In this document: positions 7,775-12,813 of the stretch, one piece after another
Position numbering within the stretch: position 1 is the first letter of the stretch
How the letters are laid out: each line of letters opens with the position of its first letter
From: Physocladia obscura
Taxonomy: Eukaryota; Chytridiomycota; Chytridiomycetes; Chytridiales; Chytriomycetaceae
Length of the DNA stretch: 12,813 nt
Direction of reading: 5' to 3'
NCBI GenBank assembly: GCA_027596945.1
Contig: JADGJH010000962.1
Location: 1-12,813, forward strand
Made by a program: the position numbers and the translations under genes
Notes under the pieces: model-generated
Told to the model about the DNA's origin: nothing
Seen by the model: only the letters and a program-made list of their open reading frames with translations
Databases searched by the model: none

Positions 7775-8966
7775 TCTTGCTCAAAGTTTTTGTTTCAAAA
7801 GATGAAACGCAATACCGTGAAAACACACAAAAAATCGTCATTTACTCTATGGCTTTCGCTTTATTGCTTACAATATTAGTGTTGATAATTACTATTGCCT
7901 TCGTTGGCACATTTCGTCAACATTTTTCTTCTGATTATTACAGCTTCAACGCAAAAAATCGCCAATCTTCCCTTTCCCCAATGTCACTTGATGAAAATAT
8001 CTCTTTTTCCCAAAGAACAATTTCGGTTGCGATTTATGTTCTTGAAATTATTTTTATCCTTACATTGGAATGAGTTGTGGATTGCCAAACCTTAATTTGT
8101 GAAGACCTGTGATGTGAGTGGTAAAGCAAAATGATTCTGTGAAATATTAAAATCCGCTTCCTTTTGGCAAATTCAGTTGACGTAAATGTATACAATGGTG
8201 TTAATACGGAAAAGGCTATTGTTTTTTTACTTGCCAACTTATTCATCACTCCTGGCTGATGCTGATTCCCTTCTAATATTCGGGATCATTGAAATGAAAA
8301 TCGGGAAATCTTTAGTCAAGTTATACCCAGTGCCATAAAATTGTGTCTGAACACGCAGGGACTTGTGCAGAAGTTTTTACAAAGATTGTTAACAGTTATC
8401 ATCAATCATATATTTCAGGCTTTCCGATCAAAAAAAAAAAAAGCCTTGCAGATGCTGATCTTGGCGTTGCAAGAAAATAAGAATTATTGGCAAGTGGTCT
8501 TGGGAATGGATCACCAAATTTGCACGTCCATATCATAGCCAGCGAACTGCTATATTTGTCATCGATTGATATGTAAATACAACTTTTCCAGGAGAACACA
8601 AAATCAGATCAGGATTTTGTTGCAGTTAGTCTTTACTGCTACAGTTGTTGAATTTCTCTAGTTTTTCTTTTTTTCAATGTTCCTCAAAGTTGTGTTTTTT
8701 AATAATAAAGTCAATAATATTATTAGTAGTGTGATATTCTCCTATTCTACGTCTTCAATCATTTTAAAATCAACTATTAACACATTCAGACCTGCCATTA
8801 ATTTCTTTCCAAAAGTGAAAATCATGTGCCGATGGCTTCTCTCAAAAATTAGCCTACATTTTAGTGTTGACCCTTCAATGATAAATATTGTGCAGACTCA
8901 AAGTGTGCTGTCAGAATTTACTAGGAAAAAAGAGGCAGGAAAGCAGTTGTGTGGAGGAGTGATTCA
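7775..8966. other. Long intergenic region upstream of XRN2
   Basis: It should hold the XRN2 promoter and 5' UTR at its left end, but I see no convincing TATA box. Short plus-strand frames (for example 7849-8073 with two hydrophobic ends, and 8677-8970) have no recognisable domain. A less AT-rich patch at about 8440-8560 has open stretches on both strands with no clear gene. No RNA gene was recognised. Confidence 0.4.
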
Positions 8967-9047
8967 GTGAGGAATTTGGGTGGTCACGGTCTATGTTTTT
9001 CTTGTTCTGAAAAACATATTCACGCGTACACCACCCAATTCACTCAC
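8967..9047. repeat. Long imperfect hairpin (about 80 nt)
   Basis: The outer arms are GTGAGGAATTTGGGTGGT (8967-8984) and ACCACCCAATTCACTCAC (9030-9047), complementary apart from a small bulge. The inner arms ATGTTTTTC (8993-9001) and GAAAAACAT (9009-9017) pair perfectly around the loop TTGTTCT. Between them lies an asymmetric internal loop. The shape resembles a MITE core, a precursor of a small RNA, or a transposon end; it lies 300 nt upstream of transposase debris. Confidence 0.65.
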
Positions 9048-9330
9048 CAATCTCATGCATCTGCATAAATATATCTTAACAACAATAAAATAGCTTAGGA
9101 CGTTTGAGATTATTCTGGAAAATTCTTTCAGAATATTGAATTATAAATGCAATTTACATCAATTATAAACAATGGCTGTGCACTTACATAAAATCAGTTG
9201 TTGATCAAACACTATCTACATACTCTCAAAATATTGGAAAGAGGTGCTTTTGTGTTTATCCAAAAATAATGTTTACCAATTACTGCATATTGTTGACAGA
9301 ACTTCTAACAGACTTAAGAATAGTGCATGA
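9048..9330. other. AT-rich spacer between hairpin and transposase remnant
   Basis: It contains a small inverted repeat TATTCTG/CAGAATA (near 9110-9135). From about 9240 the plus strand may carry further decayed upstream transposase sequence in the same frame as the remnant, interrupted by TGA 9328-9330. Nothing else could be supported. Confidence 0.35.
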
Positions 9331-9599
9331 AATGAATCATATCAATCCAGGGCATCTGATAAAGGATACAGAGGGGATAATCAAATTTTTGTCAAACTGA
9401 ATAGAAGATCTGAAGTAATAAAAATTTTAATTTAAATATAACACAAATAGGTGCACAACATGAAACATTTAACCATTGCATCAAAGATTTTGGATTTTTG
9501 GCTGGACAATTTCATAATAATTGGACTGAACTTAATTCAATTTTTCATGGTATTGTTCAAATAACTCAAATCAAAAAGAAGCGTCAACCATTATTTTGA
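9331..9599 (+). pseudogene. Remnant of a DDE transposase C-terminal catalytic region
   Basis: Frame one (from 9331) reads ASDKGYRGDNQIFVKLNRR before TAA 9433-9435. A second frame then reads IGAQHETFNHCIKDFGFLAG and continues to TQIKKKRQPLF with TGA at 9597-9599. DKGYRG followed by a (R/Q)HET-N-K-FG block and a terminal ITQ...PLF is the signature of the DDE superfamily endonucleases (DDE_Tnp_4-like) common in fungal, oomycete and bacterial elements. The Asp of DKGYRG (9358-9360) and the Glu of HET (9462-9464) would be the second and third catalytic acids, about 34 codons apart. The first Asp and the N-terminal DNA-binding part were not found. One frameshift (about 9400-9440) and an upstream stop mark it as dead. 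The family call rests on motif recall, not a search. Confidence 0.55.
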
Positions 9600-9708
9600 T
9601 TCGTTCTGTCTTGTTGGCAAAAAATTAAAGCAGAGATTTTTTTCTCAAATTTCAAAAATTCTATGATGCTCCCATCAATTTTTGAAAATTAAATAAATCA
9701 ATAATTTA

Positions 9709-9856
9709 ACTTTTTCACTTTTTTTAATTTTATATATATTTTTTATTTTGAATTTTACTAACGCGTGATTTCAGTTTTATTGTCTAAACTTTTTTTTGCT
9801 TTATTTATGTTCTTTTTTTTCTTTTTTTTTTTTATACTTAATTTTCCTTTTTTAGG
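9709..9856 (+). promoter_or_regulatory. T-rich tract with TATATATA before the 7TM gene
   Basis: About 150 nt are dominated by T on the plus strand, including TATATATA near 9731-9738, and end in TTTTTTAGG at 9848-9856. It may be a pyrimidine-rich promoter, or the tail of a 5' UTR intron with its acceptor at the TAG, about 45 nt before the ATG at 9902. Confidence 0.35.
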
Positions 9857-9901
9857 TATGAAAAAATTACATCCTACAGTTCCATTGTTCTTTGAAATAC
9901 A

Positions 9902-10762
9902 ATGTCAGAATGCGCGTATGCTGCAGAAAGTTTAGGAAATGACCCCGAGTTCAGCGAAGCAAACAAAATAGTATGTTACATAATGCTTGGGATTACTATC
10001 GTTTTGTTTCTTTTGACGGCAGTCCATGTATTTCTCTTGGAAATTCGCCCAATGCAAAAAATAAGCCATTTTAGTATATGCCTCCTTATCGGGTTACTTT
10101 CGTTGGTTGGAGCTTTTGCCTGCGAAATTGTAACTTTACAGTCGGTAACATCAGTAGAACCCAAAATAAAGCTGCAAATTGCAGCGATTGGATCTTTCTT
10201 CAACTCGTCGATTGAAGTTTCATACCTTGAATACTCATATATGCGATCGGCTCCAATACTTAAACAGCAACTTCCTAAATTTGAAAGAATTGCAAAGATC
10301 GTTGTTTCTATAACTGTAATTCTTGCCTTTGGTCCCTTTATAGAATCCGTTCTTCAATGGATTTACTGTACGAACGATGAAATGTTTGATAATTTATCCT
10401 TCACTGGAATTATTCTCACAGTTATTGGTGGAATTGGAATTTTATTTTCAGATTCATTATTTCTTACTGCCTTCATCAAGCATTTGCTGGCAACTGGAAT
10501 ATGGGACAGTGGCGCAGATTTGCGATTTCAAATTATTTCAATTCACGGGATTTGTTCTGTTTGCACTGCGTATATTTCTTTTGGAATTTATATTGTGTAT
10601 GGAATAACAGGAAAAGAAAGGTGGATGGTTGCTGTTCTTATGGCTTTCACTGTTACGTTTTATGTTTTAGTGAATATGAAACTTTCACTTCATCGAATGA
10701 GGGATTCTCCGAGCAGATTGAGAACATTATCGTTGCAAGCACCAAAATTAGTTACTCAATAA
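9902..10762 (+). CDS. Seven-helix membrane protein, 286 residues, single exon
   Basis: The frame is uninterrupted from ATG 9902 (context ACAATGTC) to TAA 10760-10762. Hydrophobic segments lie at about residues 23-46, 54-77, 91-113, 130-153, 167-192, 208-233 and 241-260. A ~20-residue acidic N terminus without a signal peptide precedes them, and a short basic Ser/Arg/Leu C-terminal tail (RMRDSPSRLRTLSL) follows. The seven-helix count suggests a receptor- or sensor-like plasma-membrane protein. No DRY, NPxxY or retinal-binding Lys in the last helix is evident, so neither a rhodopsin nor a classical class A GPCR is supported. Proteins of this general shape are expanded in chytrid-type fungi (recalled, unchecked). 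An AATAAA lies 43 nt downstream. A second, unrelated-looking 7TM-type gene begins 1.4 kb further on the same strand. Confidence 0.8.
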   Translation: MSECAYAAESLGNDPEFSEANKIVCYIMLGITIVLFLLTAVHVFLLEIRPMQKISHFSICLLIGLLSLVGAFACEIVTLQSVTSVEPKIKLQIAAIGSFFNSSIEVSYLEYSYMRSAPILKQQLPKFERIAKIVVSITVILAFGPFIESVLQWIYCTNDEMFDNLSFTGIILTVIGGIGILFSDSLFLTAFIKHLLATGIWDSGADLRFQIISIHGICSVCTAYISFGIYIVYGITGKERWMVAVLMAFTVTFYVLVNMKLSLHRMRDSPSRLRTLSLQAPKLVTQ

Positions 10763-10804
10763 TTAATCAGTTGGCTTCCATGACTTCACAGTGTATGCTG
10801 ATAA

Positions 10805-10810
10805 AATAAA
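10805..10810 (+). terminator. Polyadenylation signal of the 7TM gene
   Basis: AATAAA lies 43 nt beyond the stop codon of the 286-residue membrane protein on the same strand. Confidence 0.55.
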
Positions 10811-11308
10811 CATTAGAATATATAATTGCATAGTTTGCATGAGCAGTTTGAAAGAGAATACAATTCACAGTAATAGATTACAGAAGTAAGAAGATTATTA
10901 ACAAAGAGGTAGACTATTGACGAGAATTTATTCGCCATTGAAAAGGTAGAAGTGCTAAATTTATCTGCCTTGAGTGACTAGAATGTTTGATGGCGTCGAA
11001 GTCGTTTGAGTCTCTATAACTGACAGAAAAATTAAAATTGAAAGAACCCACGAAATAACGAGCTATTAAGCGTAGTTTATCCAATTAATTTCCATTTTTG
11101 AAGCTTTTTTGTTGATTTATTGGAAAATTTTGAGTAGAAGCGAGGCTCATATTACATGTACAGCTCCGTTGACCTACAAATAAGCTTGTTGTATGCTGAT
11201 AAACGACCAAGTGCTGGTACTGATTCCGAAACCAGCTTGCTGTTGCTCAAAAATCTACTGAAGACATACGATTCATCAATTTTGATTGGAGCAATAAAAT
11301 TTAAAAAA
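10811..11308. other. Intergenic region between convergent genes
   Basis: AT-rich sequence with no supported gene. A plus-strand frame starting at 11156 (86 codons) overlaps the 3' end of the minus-strand gene and has no recognised domain. The 13-mer GTATGCTGATAAA occurs near 10793 and again near 11191. Confidence 0.35.
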
Positions 11309-11334
11309 TTTATTATAAGCGAAGGTATAGCTTT

Positions 11335-11340
11335 TTTATT
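11335..11340 (-). terminator. Polyadenylation signal within a TTA microsatellite
   Basis: AATAAA is read on the minus strand only 12 nt past the stop of the 133-residue gene. It overlaps five tandem TTA units (11336-11350). A second AATAAA (minus) sits at 11314-11309 and may be the one used. Confidence 0.4.
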
Positions 11341-11351
11341 ATTATTATTAT

Positions 11352-11753
11352 TTAAAATTCACCCCGCCGTCTCGCTTCGGCACGAAAAAATGCTTCCCGT
11401 CGACGTTGCTCGGTAATTCTGTCATGAGCTTTTTGGAAATCAAAATGCGTTGCAATTTGGCTCGCAAACAGCCCACTCATGACCGCAACCATTCCGACAT
11501 GGTAGGGTCGAATACCGTGAAACCCCGCTCCCATAACCTGGCGACTGAATCCATGATGATGCAGAGTCTCTGCTGGAAGTCTTGAGGCTGCTGCCGTTAA
11601 AAACCCGAACGAAATGGCCTTTATGACTCCGATTTGGACGCCAAACTTATACGCTTCCGTTTCAGATTCAAAAATGAGGTTGTCGAAATATTCAACGGGA
11701 TGTCCGTACTTTGCTGGCCACTGGATGCCGCATTTGCTGTTTGGATGTGACAT
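11352..11753 (-). CDS. Small unrecognised protein with two hydrophobic segments (133 residues)
   Basis: A single frame runs from ATG 11753 to TAA 11354-11352. It begins MSHPNSKCGIQWPAKYGHP. Hydrophobic stretches lie at about residues 37-57 (FGVQIGVIKAISFGFLTAAA) and 85-101 (HVGMVAVMSGLFASQIA), joined by a His-rich loop (LHHHGF...GFHGIRPYH). The protein ends in a basic, helical-looking tail (ITEQRRREAFFRAEARRRGEF). Codon use is more G+C-rich than the flanks, which supports real coding. Two weak membrane segments and a basic tail are typical of small mitochondrial inner-membrane or respiratory-complex accessory proteins, but I cannot assign a family. The frame stays open upstream of the ATG through T-rich codons; I chose the first ATG. 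It converges with the 7TM gene and diverges from the GPCR-like gene. Confidence 0.65.
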   Translation of the reverse strand: MSHPNSKCGIQWPAKYGHPVEYFDNLIFESETEAYKFGVQIGVIKAISFGFLTAAASRLPAETLHHHGFSRQVMGAGFHGIRPYHVGMVAVMSGLFASQIATHFDFQKAHDRITEQRRREAFFRAEARRRGEF

Positions 11754-12121
11754 GATACTTTTCGGAATGAGGGATTTTTGCCAGATACAAAAAAAAATTG
11801 TTTCGAAGCGAAAAAAAAATAATATGGCACATTTGCCAACGAAAGAAATGTACAGTTGTTGCTTACTTTTTTTTTTTTTTAGATTTAGTCAGCATGGACA
11901 ACATGGACGAGGGGTTAAGGCGGCGATGAAATCAAGTTAATACATTGCAGTTGTTATTGCCCGACAAACTTTTTCTCCATAATTATCTCAGTTGAGAAAT
12001 TCTTAATATGTTCAGGTTATCGAATCATATTCAGCGAGTCTGACCGCTGACTAATTTCTCTGTTTTCTACCTCCGGAAAATCACTTTTTATTAGTAAAAA
12101 TTAAAAGGCAAATATTTGTCA
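11754..12121. other. Divergent promoter region
   Basis: It lies between the minus-strand 133-residue gene and the plus-strand GPCR-like gene, so both promoters should be here. There are A/T homopolymer runs at 11789-11820 and 11868-11880. No clear TATA box, repeat or RNA gene was seen. Confidence 0.4.
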
Positions 12122-12813
12122 ATGGGATTAACACAACAACAACAAGACGCGCTCCAAATTTTAATGCGCACAATCTGTCCGATTTCAATTCTCACAAACG
12201 CAGCCGTCATAATCCTCATTGCAACACGCGAGAAGCTCCAAAAGCCAATAAACTATATGCAAGTCAGCCTCTCAGTCTGCGATATTGTCCTCGCATCAAT
12301 CTGGACAATCGGCGGGAGTCAGCAAACATGCGACACGGCCAGCAACGCGAGTTTCGCGACAGGCGTGGCGGCGGCGTTCCAGTTCAGCGTGACCGCAATG
12401 ATGTGCTGGTCGTTCGCGATCGCACTGTACACACATATTTTGCTTCTGCGGGGCGCGAAAACTGCGAATAAATGGTGGTGGGCGTACCATTTGTGCGCGT
12501 GGGGAGTCAGCTGTTTATCGACGGCGGCCTTGTTCGCGTTGGACATTGTGAACAAAAATGATGGTGGCGATGGGGTTGTTGGGGCGGCAACGTTCGAGTG
12601 TTGGATTGGGGGGCAGTTTCCGCAGTTGCGCGTGGTGCTGCATTACCCGCTGTTCTGGGCGCAGTTTTGCGGGATTGTTGGCCTGTACGTGGACGTGATT
12701 GCGCGCAACCGGGCGATGCGGCTCGACCTGTCGCAGAATGTGTTCCGCGACGCGTCGGCGCCGAGCAGCGGCGGCGGCGGGGCGGCGGCGGCGGCGGCGG
12801 TGGCACAGCAGCA
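12122..12813 (+). CDS. GPCR-like protein, cAMP-receptor-like, 3' end beyond the window
   Basis: The frame is open from ATG 12122 (MGLTQQQQDALQIL) to the window edge, 230 codons with no stop. Hydrophobic helices lie at about residues 12-35, 43-65, 78-108, 118-142 and 170-194, followed by a long third intracellular loop that turns into a Gly/Ala/Gln repeat (SSGGGGAAAAAA). C70 before helix 3 and C160 in the FECWIGGQFPQLR loop before helix 5 could form the usual GPCR disulfide. NYMQVSLSVCDIVLA in helix 2 and the CWI loop resemble class E (cAMP-receptor-like, Dictyostelium-type) and related fungal receptors. Helices 6 and 7 would lie to the right. Expected role: a plasma-membrane receptor coupled to G protein and cAMP signalling. 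From about 12300 the third codon positions become almost all G or C, unlike most of the window. The class assignment is moderate; coding status is strong. Confidence 0.7.
   Translation, partial: MGLTQQQQDALQILMRTICPISILTNAAVIILIATREKLQKPINYMQVSLSVCDIVLASIWTIGGSQQTCDTASNASFATGVAAAFQFSVTAMMCWSFAIALYTHILLLRGAKTANKWWWAYHLCAWGVSCLSTAALFALDIVNKNDGGDGVVGAATFECWIGGQFPQLRVVLHYPLFWAQFCGIVGLYVDVIARNRAMRLDLSQNVFRDASAPSSGGGGAAAAAAVAQQ
12766..12797 (+). repeat. GGC/GCG trinucleotide repeat inside the GPCR-like frame
   Basis: Tandem GGC then GCG codons encode a Gly run followed by an Ala run in the predicted third intracellular loop. Such runs expand and contract by slippage and are common assembly or sequencing trouble spots. 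Confidence 0.85.

Noticed and set aside
7729..8073. Plus-strand frame with two hydrophobic segments (ATG 7849)
   Set aside because: It overlaps XRN2 exon 1 antisense, and its hydrophobicity follows from T-rich DNA. No homology recognised.
8402..8599. Less AT-rich patch with open frames on both strands
   Set aside because: Phrases such as FGDPFPRPLANNSYF looked protein-like, but neither strand gives a recognisable domain, start or splice context.
8677..8970. 97-codon plus-strand frame
   Set aside because: It is Ile/Asn/Lys/Phe-rich as expected from AT-rich DNA, has no domain, and ends in the hairpin region.
12296..12806. Minus-strand frames with Arg/Pro/Thr-rich products
   Set aside because: They lie opposite the G+C-rich GPCR-like coding region; the poly-Pro and Arg runs are the complement of its GGC/GCG repeat.
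1..12813. CRISPR arrays, bacterial operons, tRNA or rRNA genes
   Set aside because: No regularly spaced repeats, no Shine-Dalgarno-led gene strings and no recognisable tRNA or rRNA sequence were found on either strand.

Overview
The window is nuclear DNA from a microbial eukaryote. Coding regions are interrupted by short GT-AG introns (47-72 nt, one of 316 nt), the background is AT-rich with eukaryotic AATAAA signals, and no bacterial-type operons are visible. Two multi-pass membrane proteins, one resembling cAMP-receptor-like GPCRs, together with compact introns suggest an early-diverging (chytrid-like) fungus. That placement is an inference, not a proof.

Layout. Positions 1-2071 hold a decayed mobile-element or virus-like cassette. 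On the minus strand there is the C-terminal part of a superfamily 1 helicase (2071-1427), broken by a stop, then a frame change into a RING/TRAF-like zinc-finger reading frame (to 510). A small convergent plus-strand frame ends at 513, and the two convergent stops share one TTAA. Positions 2364-3179 (minus) hold an unrecognised two-exon gene with a small Cys motif at its N terminus. Just upstream of it lie a TATA-like site and a perfect 16-bp hairpin (3288-3325). Positions 3812-7774 (minus) hold the best-supported gene, a complete seven-exon XRN2/RAT1 nuclear 5'-3' exoribonuclease of 1113 residues with a CCHC knuckle and a long RGG/Asn/Gly/Pro-rich tail. It is not in one reading frame and had to be assembled across six introns.

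Positions 7775-9900 are mostly non-coding. They contain a long imperfect hairpin (8967-9047) and a frameshifted remnant of a DDE transposase (about 9331-9599). At 9902-10762 (plus) is an intact single-exon 286-residue seven-helix membrane protein. At 11352-11753 (minus) is a small unrecognised protein with two hydrophobic segments. From 12122 to the right edge (plus) an open GPCR-like frame of 230 codons runs off the window. It becomes strongly G+C-rich and ends in a GGC/GCG repeat.

The genes do not form an obvious pathway. XRN2 is a housekeeping RNA-decay and transcription-termination enzyme. The two seven-helix proteins are probable sensors. The two ends of the intergenic space carry TE debris.
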